Source of the DNA: a bacterium
GTDB taxonomy: Bacteria > Ratteibacteria > UBA8468
Length of the DNA stretch: 19,508 nt
Direction: 5' to 3'
Assembly (NCBI GenBank): GCA_030637775.1
Contig: DAOWFY010000031.1
Location: 1 to 19,508 of the forward strand
Position numbers and translations under genes: made by a program. The notes under the pieces were generated by a model. That model was not told the DNA's origin. It made no database searches and saw nothing but the letters and a program-made list of their open reading frames with translations. Position 1 is the first letter of the stretch; the number at the start of each line of letters is the position of its first letter. This document shows, piece after piece, positions 13,906 to 19,508 of this stretch.

Positions 13906-14385
13906 ATGGCAGAGTTGGAGAGAAAGGATTATCAAATCTGGGGAGAGGAAAGAAAAGAGGCATTAAGGAAAAGCAAAGAGATTATAGAGAGCTGGGGGAT
14001 AAGGATGCCTGAGGTAGAACCTCAAGTCTTGGATTTAGGATTAGGTGATTTCTATAAGGTCGGCCTGATAGAATACTGGATTGCCAACAGTGAAAAAGAG
14101 GGCTATTGCGGGAAGTTTCTCTTTGTCTTTGACAATCAGACCTGCCCTTACCATCACCACAATTTTAAACACGAAACATTTTTTATCCTCAAGGGGAAGG
14201 TAAAAATGGTTGTTGCTGGCAAGGAGACGGTAAAAAGTCAAGGTGATGTTTTAGCAATGGAGCAGGGGACAGACCATTCCTTTACTGGGATAGGGCCGGC
14301 GCTCCTCCTGGAGGTCTCCAAACCCTGCCAGCCAAATGACAACATCTTTGAGAGCAAAAAAATTGGTGAAAACGGCATTCTTTAA
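13906..14385 (+). CDS. Small cupin-domain protein
   Basis: A 159-residue single-domain cupin. The first cupin motif holds the metal ligands: CPYHHHNFKHETFFILKG, with H83/H85 (HXH) and E90. H124 in QGTDHSFTG completes a typical HXH-E-H site. The arrangement and helical N-terminus (WGEERKEALRKSKEII) resemble sugar isomerases of the D-lyxose isomerase type, but the substrate cannot be assigned. The start at 13906 has an ideal Shine-Dalgarno (aaggagg, 13891-13897). An in-frame ATG at 13792 (TGATG with thiL) would add 38 residues encoded by the direct repeat and the Y-shaped repeat, which is unlikely to be native protein. It converges on the minus-strand beta-propeller gene. Confidence 0.85.
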   Translation: MAELERKDYQIWGEERKEALRKSKEIIESWGIRMPEVEPQVLDLGLGDFYKVGLIEYWIANSEKEGYCGKFLFVFDNQTCPYHHHNFKHETFFILKGKVKMVVAGKETVKSQGDVLAMEQGTDHSFTGIGPALLLEVSKPCQPNDNIFESKKIGENGIL

Positions 14386-14401
14386 CAATGAGCCCATTTC
14401 C

Positions 14402-14431
14402 TGTGGGAAACACCTCCTGATGTTGATACAA
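14402..14431. repeat. 30-bp direct repeat, right copy
   Basis: The right copy of the repeat at 13774-13803 (28 of 30 identical), 17 bases after the cupin stop. The cupin gene is thus bracketed at 628-bp spacing. A small TTTCC-TGTG-GGAAA hairpin (14397-14410) overlaps its left end. Confidence 0.85.
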
Positions 14432-14438
14432 CTGAATT

Positions 14439-15653
14439 TTAAGTAGGATAGTAAACAAAGAGATGGGAGATACGGTCACTTTCCCCTAAATAGATTTCTC
14501 CATTCTCTCCGGTAACTGCGGCATCAAATTCATAGCCGTGCCAATAGCGAGGGGAAGAGACATAAAGAATACCTAAATCCTGCAAGTCTCCTTCTTGAGG
14601 ATTATATTTGAATAGATGGCAGCAGGATTTGCCAGCAATGCCATAAACACAGTTGTCTTTTCCTATCGCAAGACAGCGAATATGAGGTTGATTTAAAGGT
14701 TTTCCCAAAGAAATTACCTTTTCCTCTTTTGGGAAAAATTGGAAGAGAATTCCATCTGCTGATGTCCCGCCATAAATAGATTGACTCTTTTCTTCCCAGA
14801 TTAAAGATTCTATCTTATTATACACCTCTCTACCACAAATTGAGGGGGCTTTAATCTTTAAAGGAACCAAGCGCTCTTTTTTTACCTCATATTTAAATAG
14901 TTTTGTCCACCGTCCTCCTCCAAAGACATCTCCGGTAGAAGTAACAACTAAAAGCTCGGAGAAAAGATTATCTTTATCTATCTTTTCTTTCAATTCAACT
15001 GAACCTTTATCCGGATAGAAGATAAAGAAGGTGCCGGTTTTGCTGCTTAATCCATAGATACGATTTAAATTATTGTCAATAGCAAGAGAGACTATTCCCT
15101 CACCCTTCACCGGGCAAATCAGTTTTTCGATTTTACCAGAAGCACTTTTAGGACTATAAGAATAGATATAACCCTGCCTGCCTGCCGGCAGGGTTTCTCC
15201 TATCTCCGGTTTAGTCCCAAGGAAAAGTTTGTTATCAGCAGAAATGACCAAAGAACTCTTTTTGCAATTTTTTTCAACCACCCCCAAATCAACGATAGCG
15301 GCTGATTCTCCTTTAGGATTATAAACAAAAAGATGGGATTTCTCCCCGGAAGTGGCTCCATAGATTTTGCCTTCTCTATCTTTGACTAAAGAATTAATTG
15401 CGCATTCTCCGGGAGGAATCGGTAAAGGAATGGCTTTAACCTTCTCCTCAGAAACATAACAGGATTTTAGATAATCTTTAGGGAAAGGAATGTTAGCATA
15501 GATCTTTCCTTCTTTGGCTATTGCTTTTCGCCCGGCATCATCGTAGAAAACGACCCCAGATTCTTTCCCTTTTCGCCCGACTACCTCCTGACCTATTGGA
15601 AAGGAAGGTAGAGGCCATCTTCTCTTTTTTAAATCTTCTTTATCTATTGGCAT
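14439..15653 (-). CDS. Cytoplasmic beta-propeller protein B
   Basis: A 404-residue protein made of repeated beta-sheet units. Recurrent segments of the form "glycine, short strand, KIYGATSGEKSHLFVYNP" appear throughout, for example NRIYGLSSKTGTFFIFYP, QSIYGGTSADGILFQFFP, NCVYGIAGKSCCHLFKYNP and GEIYLGESDRISHLFVYYP. This is the pattern of a six- or seven-bladed propeller resembling NHL/SMP-30 or kelch folds. There is no signal peptide or membrane segment. Residues 155-161 (LPAGRQG) are encoded by an inserted palindromic repeat. The start lies one base after the stop of propeller A on the same strand, so the two are co-expressed and probably work together, perhaps as a dimer. No catalytic residues can be assigned, and the function is unknown. 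Confidence 0.78.
   Translation of the reverse strand: MPIDKEDLKKRRWPLPSFPIGQEVVGRKGKESGVVFYDDAGRKAIAKEGKIYANIPFPKDYLKSCYVSEEKVKAIPLPIPPGECAINSLVKDREGKIYGATSGEKSHLFVYNPKGESAAIVDLGVVEKNCKKSSLVISADNKLFLGTKPEIGETLPAGRQGYIYSYSPKSASGKIEKLICPVKGEGIVSLAIDNNLNRIYGLSSKTGTFFIFYPDKGSVELKEKIDKDNLFSELLVVTSTGDVFGGGRWTKLFKYEVKKERLVPLKIKAPSICGREVYNKIESLIWEEKSQSIYGGTSADGILFQFFPKEEKVISLGKPLNQPHIRCLAIGKDNCVYGIAGKSCCHLFKYNPQEGDLQDLGILYVSSPRYWHGYEFDAAVTGENGEIYLGESDRISHLFVYYPT
15172..15193. repeat. CCCTGCCTGCCTGCCGGCAGGG repeat inside propeller B, copy 3
   Basis: This palindrome-like unit is flanked by AA on the left and TTT on the right. On the minus strand it reads as LPAGRQG between GET and YIYS. LPAGRQG peptides of this sort are, from general experience, common in proteins of uncultured bacteria that carry this repeat. 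It keeps the frame open. Confidence 0.8.
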
Positions 15654-15654
15654 A

Positions 15655-16833
15655 TTATCCCCAGCTTCTCACCAAAGGCCATCTTGGAGTAAAATCCTTG
15701 CCTGAGCCTTCCGGAGTGTAGATATATATCCTTTCTGGTCGATTATTAGTATCGGCAAAGTAGAGATTGCCGGCAAAATCCTTGGTCGCCTTAGCGATAT
15801 ATTCAGAATGGTATTCTCCATCGTCAAATGGGCAGATTTCTTCTTTCTTCAAACTCTTCGGCTCCATCCTAAAAAGATACATCCGATAAGGTATTCTCCT
15901 GTTTCTATCTAACTTGGAAGCGGCATAATAGAGATACCCATCATCACCAAAAATAAGACCTCCCAGATGGTCTAATTTATCTTTACCGTAGCCAGGACCT
16001 AAATCATAAATTTTGTTATCTTTAAAGTCGTATCTGAATAGCTTTTCAGCAAAAGGAATTCTTTCTAAGTTCCAGACCGTCCCATAGACACTATTTCCAT
16101 CAGGAGAGGAAACAACATCATAAGCACTCCTTGCTTCAGATGGAGAATCCGGGTCCTCAGGAACTCTGGCCTTCAGGTGAATTAATTTATCTTCTTCAAC
16201 ATCATACTTGACGATATATCCCAAATCATCCACTGTGTAACCATTCTCTTCCGGGTCAATCCAGACAACCTGGGCATTAATGTCGCCAATTCTACCCAGG
16301 TCTCGATATTTTCTATTTTTTATATCAAATACATAGAAATGGTCTCTGGGCCAGGTAATCCCATATAAAAGACCTCTTTTTCCTGCCAAAGCCATCGCTC
16401 TACTTCCTTCATTAGGGCTCATTATCCCAAAATCTTCTACTCTCTCAGTTTTAGGGTCAAGTGAGAAGATGTGAAAACCAGGATGCATCCTTTCTGGGTC
16501 ATCCCAGGTATGCCAGGAGCGCCATACAGGATGATTAATAGGTGGACCAGAGCAATGAGTAGCACAGTATAATTTACCAGAACTATGCGGAAGAAGGCAG
16601 TAATGAATCTTAGAATAAGGCGCTCTTCCTGAATCTAATGGTTCTCCCAAGGCTGGTCCTACTTCCAGGAGATATTCGGTTTTCTCTTTCATCGGGTCAT
16701 ACCTGACGATAAAAACGCTTTGACCTCCGGTCAATTCAGAGCAAACGGCAATATAAATATTCCCGTCTCTTCCCGTAGTAATCGACCAGCAGGTATCATG
16801 CACCGGTAATTCCCTGAAGACAATCGATTTCAT
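15655..16833 (-). CDS. Cytoplasmic beta-propeller protein A
   Basis: A 392-residue protein of repeated beta units: DGNIYIAVCSELTGG, SSGKLYCATHCSG, KRGLLYGITWPRDHFYVFD, EENGYTVDDLGYIVKYD, GNSVYGTVWNLERIPF, DDGYLYYAASKLDRN and AGNLYFADTNNRPERIYIY. These suggest a seven-bladed propeller related in style to propeller B. It has no signal peptide and no obvious catalytic motif. The N-terminal HDTCWSITTGRDGNIYIA and the SGRAPYSKIHYCLLP segment hold several histidines and cysteines that could bind metal or ligand, but this is speculative. The HEPN gene ends 16 bases upstream, so the propellers may be transcribed from the promoter at 17882-17911. No Shine-Dalgarno is evident. A 19-bp piece of this gene recurs at 17957-17975. 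Confidence 0.78.
   Translation of the reverse strand: MKSIVFRELPVHDTCWSITTGRDGNIYIAVCSELTGGQSVFIVRYDPMKEKTEYLLEVGPALGEPLDSGRAPYSKIHYCLLPHSSGKLYCATHCSGPPINHPVWRSWHTWDDPERMHPGFHIFSLDPKTERVEDFGIMSPNEGSRAMALAGKRGLLYGITWPRDHFYVFDIKNRKYRDLGRIGDINAQVVWIDPEENGYTVDDLGYIVKYDVEEDKLIHLKARVPEDPDSPSEARSAYDVVSSPDGNSVYGTVWNLERIPFAEKLFRYDFKDNKIYDLGPGYGKDKLDHLGGLIFGDDGYLYYAASKLDRNRRIPYRMYLFRMEPKSLKKEEICPFDDGEYHSEYIAKATKDFAGNLYFADTNNRPERIYIYTPEGSGKDFTPRWPLVRSWG
16562..16580. repeat. 19-bp exact repeat, copy in propeller A
   Basis: gcacagtataatttaccag is identical to 17957-17975. Here it encodes SGKLYCA (minus strand). Confidence 0.8.
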
Positions 16834-16849
16834 TTCACTGAATTTTGTT

Positions 16850-17305
16850 TTATAAAATGGGTAAATCTTTTTGAGGATTCTTTGTTTTAACCAAAGAAAT
16901 TATCTTTTCTATAAAAGTTTGGGCGTCGCTTAAAGCTTGTTCAGCTTCTTGTTTAGCAATAGGCCGTTCTGGTTCATAGATAAAATCATGCCTTTTTCTT
17001 CGCATCCAATCAAAGTTATTTACCAATTTCTTAAATTCTTCTCCGAGAATTCTTCCGCAAAACGAGACTACTGTTTTGTGCCGGTCTTTACCTTTTGGTC
17101 TATAACCTTCGGCCAGCATTAACGCCCTTCCCGCTCTAAGCATTCCATGATAGGCAATTGCATAGGCCCACTCTTCATCGATAGAGAGATTTGCTTTTGC
17201 AGTGGTTAAATCTTTTCTGGCTCTCTCAATAGATTTATCCGCCCTTTTAAGGTTTGCAGGGATCTTTTCGATTAAACCTTCCCTTATTAAATCTTCAAAA
17301 ATCAT
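16850..17305 (-). CDS. HEPN-domain protein (putative toxin of an MNT/HEPN pair)
   Basis: A 151-residue all-helical protein. Residues about 20-140 form the HEPN bundle, with AYAIAYHGMLRAGRALMLAE (47-66), DRHKTVVSFCG (74-84) and the basic MRRKRHDFIYEPERP (101-115). HEPN toxins are usually RNases with an RX4-6H motif. Here the arginines (R102, R103) and H106 are closer together, so it is either a variant active site or a non-catalytic HEPN. The gene overlaps the upstream nucleotidyltransferase gene by 11 bases, the usual antitoxin-toxin coupling in MNT/HEPN (type VII) systems, where the transferase can AMPylate and silence the HEPN partner. HEPN/MNT pairs are also found as DNA-processing partners, so the toxin role is inferred. 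Confidence 0.82.
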   Translation of the reverse strand: MIFEDLIREGLIEKIPANLKRADKSIERARKDLTTAKANLSIDEEWAYAIAYHGMLRAGRALMLAEGYRPKGKDRHKTVVSFCGRILGEEFKKLVNNFDWMRRKRHDFIYEPERPIAKQEAEQALSDAQTFIEKIISLVKTKNPQKDLPIL

Positions 17306-17864
17306 TCTCTGAACCTATAATAAAAATTTTCTTTTCTCGTGATATCTCCGACATAAAAGAATCTTTAATTTTTCTCTTTTCATAAAACTCTTCTTTAGAA
17401 AATACGGAATAATTAATTTCTCTGTTTAATTTCTTTTCCAAAACACTAATAAATTCATTTAAAACTGTTATATCCGGTTTGCCAAGAATTATTAGGTCAA
17501 TGTCACTATCTACATTCTCTTTATTTTTGGCAAAAGAACCATAGATAAAGGCAACATCAATTCCTTTTATTTTAGATAAAGTTTCTTTGAGAGAACCAAT
17601 CGTTCCTTTGGTTTTAGAGATAATTGCCTTTAATTCTGGATAGATAGCAAAATCTTTTCTAACACTATAATATTTAAGGTTACCTCTTTTGTTACTTTCA
17701 ACTAAGCCAATTGACTCCAGGTTATTAAGCTCTCTGGATATATTTTTTATATCGTGTTTGGTGAGTCTAGTTATTTCTCTTAAATAGTATCTCCTGTCTG
17801 AATTACCCAGTAAGATTTCCAGAAGAGCAACTCTTATTTTTGAGGAAAATAATTTTTCTAACAT
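17295..17864 (-). CDS. Winged-helix + minimal nucleotidyltransferase (putative MNT antitoxin)
   Basis: A 189-residue two-domain protein. Residues 1-75 form a winged helix (YYLREITRLTKHDIKNISRE as helix-turn-helix, then GLVESNKRGNLKYYSV as wing). Residues about 95-185 are a minimal nucleotidyltransferase with IYGSFAKNKENVDSDIDLII, a perfect GSX10DXD (G109-S110, D121, D123). Such MNT proteins transfer AMP to HEPN partners, and a HEPN gene overlaps this one downstream. The fused winged helix gives the antitoxin its own DNA-binding domain. A palindromic operator surrounds the -10 of its promoter, so self-repression is likely. A close Shine-Dalgarno (aagggag) precedes the ATG. Confidence 0.88.
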   Translation of the reverse strand: MLEKLFSSKIRVALLEILLGNSDRRYYLREITRLTKHDIKNISRELNNLESIGLVESNKRGNLKYYSVRKDFAIYPELKAIISKTKGTIGSLKETLSKIKGIDVAFIYGSFAKNKENVDSDIDLIILGKPDITVLNEFISVLEKKLNREINYSVFSKEEFYEKRKIKDSFMSEISREKKIFIIGSENDF

Positions 17865-17872
17865 AATCTCCC

Positions 17873-17911
17873 TTGATGTAAATTATACATCAATTGATGT
17901 CAAAAATACAA
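17873..17911 (-). promoter_or_regulatory. Promoter and palindromic operator of the MNT/HEPN pair
   Basis: On the minus strand: TTGTAT (17906-17911), an 18-base spacer and TATAAT (17882-17887). Three half-sites TTGATGT or its complement lie at 17873-17879, 17887-17893 and 17894-17900. The last two form the perfect palindrome ACATCAATTGATGT, and the first two an inverted repeat with a 7-base gap around the -10. This suits autorepression by the winged helix of the antitoxin. Confidence 0.72.
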
Positions 17912-17956
17912 CATTTTTCTTTTAAAATGGGCATTTTATATCCAGAAAACTATATT

Positions 17957-17975
17957 GCACAGTATAATTTACCAG
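17957..17975. repeat. 19-bp exact repeat, intergenic copy
   Basis: Identical to 16562-16580 in propeller A. On the minus strand it reads AGKLYCAI before a stop, as if it were a scrap of a propeller gene. The rest of 17912-18032 shows nothing recognisable. Confidence 0.75.
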
Positions 17976-18032
17976 CTTAACTTTTTTCCATTCCATTTTT
18001 CTTCCCCCCGTTTTTCTCTAAAAACCTAATTT

Positions 18033-18637
18033 CTACTCCCACCAATTAGATTTATCCACTGTTTCAAAGGGGTACCAAGCTACATGACCATCGACAAAGA
18101 GAACATTTGGTCCGCCACTGTGCCTGGTCCCAACATGATAATGCTGATAAAGCCCACTATTCTGGACAAAAAACCCTCTAAGATTTGGATCCTTATTATC
18201 GTTATTGCTATCAGCAAGATAAATGGTTATCGATGGTTTACTAATTCTTGGTAGTTTCTTGCCCCCATTAAAGGAAACCAAATTGAGCCCATAGGATATA
18301 TAGCGGTCAGATGTCTCCATAGAGCCATATTCATGACCACGGTTCGAAGGGCAACGATACACCTTCTTTGCCTTGTCTATATATGGTTCAAGCTGCCCCA
18401 TCGTATATTAATATCGTAGTATGGAAGCCACTCGTTATTATCCTGAAGGTACATCACTACTCCCAGCCCTATCTGCCTTAAGTTACTCATACATACCGCC
18501 TGCCTGGCCTTTTCCCTGGCTTGAGATAGAGCCGGTAATATCATTGCCGCTAAAATGGCAATAATTGCTATTACCACTAAAAGCTCAATCAGGGTGAAGG
18601 CTCTGGACCACAAAGACAATCTCTTCGTCCTTCTCAT
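18033..18637 (-). pseudogene. Prepilin-like H-X9-DG protein, split by a frameshift
   Basis: One gene in two frames. The 5' part (18637 to about 18396) has a class III/type II pseudopilin start: a basic leader, then [16 protein letters not shown] as the first helix, and [20 protein letters not shown]. The 3' part (to 18033) continues with QLEPYIDK and YRCPSN, and ends with RHSGGPNVLFVDGHVAWYPF, the H-X9-DG motif of prepilin-like proteins abundant in PVC-type bacteria. The frames meet at a run of four G (CCCC at 18396-18399 on the plus strand). One extra G would read R-W-G-Q-L-E-P and restore about 200 residues. The residue before the cleavage site is alanine rather than the usual glycine. A strong Shine-Dalgarno (gggaggtga) precedes the ATG. 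Intact proteins of this type are exported and assembled or anchored by type II/IV pilus machinery. Confidence 0.85.
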
Positions 18638-18678
18638 TTTAAATCACCTCCCTTAAATTTTGGCTTCTTTGATATACC

Positions 18679-18728
18679 TGAGAAGAGTTAGGAAACCTTT
18701 CTTTTTTCACCCCACCGCTCTTCTCAAT
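18679..18728. repeat. 40-bp direct repeat, left copy, inside a 9-bp inverted repeat
   Basis: Bases 18689-18728 match 19460-19499 at about 37 of 40 positions, including an identical 28-base core (aggaaacctttcttttttca onward). Here the core is also enclosed by the perfect inverted repeat TGAGAAGAG (18679-18687) / CTCTTCTCA (18718-18726). It lies between the divergent prepilin-like and PIN-module genes. Confidence 0.8.
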
Positions 18729-18745
18729 GACACCTTATGTCAATT

Positions 18746-18774
18746 TTGCATCTTCAGTTCATTTGTGCTATAGT
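18746..18774 (+). promoter_or_regulatory. Promoter of the PIN toxin-antitoxin pair
   Basis: TTGCAT (18746-18751), a 17-base spacer and TATAGT (18769-18774). Initiation would be near 18781, almost on the Shine-Dalgarno ggaggtg (18781-18787), leaving a very short leader. Confidence 0.6.
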
Positions 18775-18793
18775 TCTTCTGGAGGTGAAGAAT

Positions 18794-19042
18794 ATGGGAA
18801 AAGTTACGATTGAAATTAATAAAAGGCAAGTAGAATCTATTATAGAACAATTTGGCATCACCGATAAACTTAAACTTGTTAAGAAATTGGAAAGAGAAAC
18901 GAGAAAAGAAAGATGGAGTGAACTTATTTCTAAGATTAGAAAAAGATATAAGAAGAATCCAATTTCTGATGAAGAAATTAGACGCATATGTAAAGAGGTA
19001 AGACGGCAGAGATATGAAAGAAATACCAAAGGCAGTAATTGA
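18794..19042 (+). CDS. Putative antitoxin of a PIN toxin pair
   Basis: An 82-residue basic, mostly helical protein. Residues 1-12 look like a short strand (GKVTIEINKRQ), followed by helices rich in lysine, arginine and glutamate, with SDEEIRRICKEVRRQRY near the end. The start at 18794 has a good Shine-Dalgarno (ggaggtga). An in-frame ATG 57 bases upstream would overlap the promoter and is rejected. The gene overlaps the PIN gene by 29 bases, the normal order for VapBC-like modules (antitoxin first). I recognise it by context and composition rather than by a named family. It should bind and inhibit the PIN RNase and probably its own promoter. Confidence 0.7.
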   Translation: MGKVTIEINKRQVESIIEQFGITDKLKLVKKLERETRKERWSELISKIRKRYKKNPISDEEIRRICKEVRRQRYERNTKGSN

Positions 19043-19427
19043 TACCAACGTATTTATTAGTGCCCTCATCGGAAGTAAAAACGCCAAATATATTTTAGAT
19101 AATTTTCTTGATGGGAGGTTTGATATAATCATTTCAGAGAAACTTTTTGAAGAACTTATTGCAACCATCGGTAAAGAAAAATTTAGTAAAATTATAGATG
19201 AGAAAGGATGTAGGGAGCTAATAGAATTACTTAAAACCGATGCAGATTGGGCTATACCTGAAGAAAAAATAGCTATTTGCCGGGATCCAAAGGATAACAT
19301 AGTATTGGAATGTGCAGTTGCTGGGAAGGTTGGTTTCATTGTTACCGGTGATAGAGACCTGCTTGCTCTTTCCCCTTTTCGTAAAATCTCCATTATAACT
19401 CCCTCTAAATTCTTAGGACTTCTTTAA
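19014..19427 (+). CDS. PIN-domain RNase (putative VapC-like toxin)
   Basis: A 137-residue PIN-domain protein of the PIN_3/COG1569 type. Acidic residues of the magnesium site are D10 in AVIDTNVFISALIG, E46/E47 in KLFEELI, D94 in DPKDNIVLECA, and D113/D115 in IVTGDRDLLAL. The final ISIITPSKFLGLL is a usual family ending. PIN toxins cleave tRNA, rRNA or mRNA and are held inactive by a cognate antitoxin, here the overlapping upstream gene. The module lies between two copies of a 40-bp direct repeat. No further gene follows before the window ends. Confidence 0.87.
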   Translation: MKEIPKAVIDTNVFISALIGSKNAKYILDNFLDGRFDIIISEKLFEELIATIGKEKFSKIIDEKGCRELIELLKTDADWAIPEEKIAICRDPKDNIVLECAVAGKVGFIVTGDRDLLALSPFRKISIITPSKFLGLL

Positions 19428-19444
19428 AACCGTTATTTTCTTTT

Positions 19445-19462
19445 CTACTTTTTTACAAGTAG
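19445..19462 (+). terminator. Weak hairpin after the PIN gene
   Basis: CTACTT-TTTTAC-AAGTAG forms a 6-bp stem just after the PIN gene and touches the right direct repeat. No clean T-run follows directly, so a terminator role is only possible. Confidence 0.3.
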
Positions 19463-19499
19463 GAAACCTTTCTTTTTTCACCCCACCTGTTTTCTCAAT
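19460..19499. repeat. 40-bp direct repeat, right copy
   Basis: Matches 18689-18728 at about 37 of 40 positions. It lies 32 bases after the PIN stop, so the antitoxin-toxin pair is framed by the two copies at 771-bp spacing. What follows is cut off by the window end. Confidence 0.85.
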
Positions 19500-19508
19500 T
19501 AGAAGAGA

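Noticed and set aside
18740-19393. Minus-strand open frame of 217 codons across the PIN pair
   Set aside because: It is the antisense of two well-supported overlapping genes and has no recognisable protein features.

Overview
The window is a bacterial chromosome segment of moderate to low GC with lysine- and isoleucine-rich proteins. Two traits suggest an uncultured lineage of the PVC/Omnitrophota type: a prepilin-like protein of the H-X9-DG class, and short palindromic repeats scattered through intergenic DNA and inside coding regions (peptide LPAGRQG and others). This assignment is inference; no rRNA or ribosomal protein gene is present to test it. No phage, insertion sequence or CRISPR array is visible.

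Layout. Bases 1-264 hold a palindromic repeat, a terminator-like hairpin, a near-consensus promoter and a tRNA-Thr(CGT). Next come a wrecked uroporphyrinogen-decarboxylase (UroD)-type corrinoid methyltransferase gene and an intact corrinoid protein gene. A GC-richer element (about 1640-1875) runs into plsY, which lacks a standard start codon and overlaps gpsA. From 3465 a good promoter leads to a secreted four-PDZ protein, a HAMP membrane protein and an HU-type DNA-binding protein. After a pair of GGGGACTGTCCCC repeats come a MerR-type regulator, purN and a secreted lytic transglycosylase. Then follow a GNAT enzyme of the N-acetylglutamate synthase type, a frameshifted remnant, and argG with its own promoter.

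From argG the genes form a chain of start/stop overlaps: argG, a 42-residue CXXC membrane peptide, a polytopic Fe-S membrane protein, an intact UroD-family protein and thiL. A cupin gene follows, flanked by 30-bp direct repeats. This is the most system-like part of the plus strand: a small membrane thiol peptide coupled to an Fe-S electron carrier and a methyltransferase-fold protein.

The minus strand from 18637 to 14439 carries a frameshifted prepilin-like gene, a toxin-antitoxin-like pair (winged-helix/nucleotidyltransferase plus HEPN) behind a palindromic operator, and two cytoplasmic beta-propeller proteins that may share its transcript. At the right end a second toxin-antitoxin-like pair (small basic protein plus PIN RNase) lies on the plus strand between 40-bp direct repeats.

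Two themes recur. One is small mobile palindromes that have entered genes and now supply codons, a stop codon or a Shine-Dalgarno sequence. The other is gene decay (UroD-type gene, 9449-9718 remnant, prepilin-like gene) next to intact neighbours.
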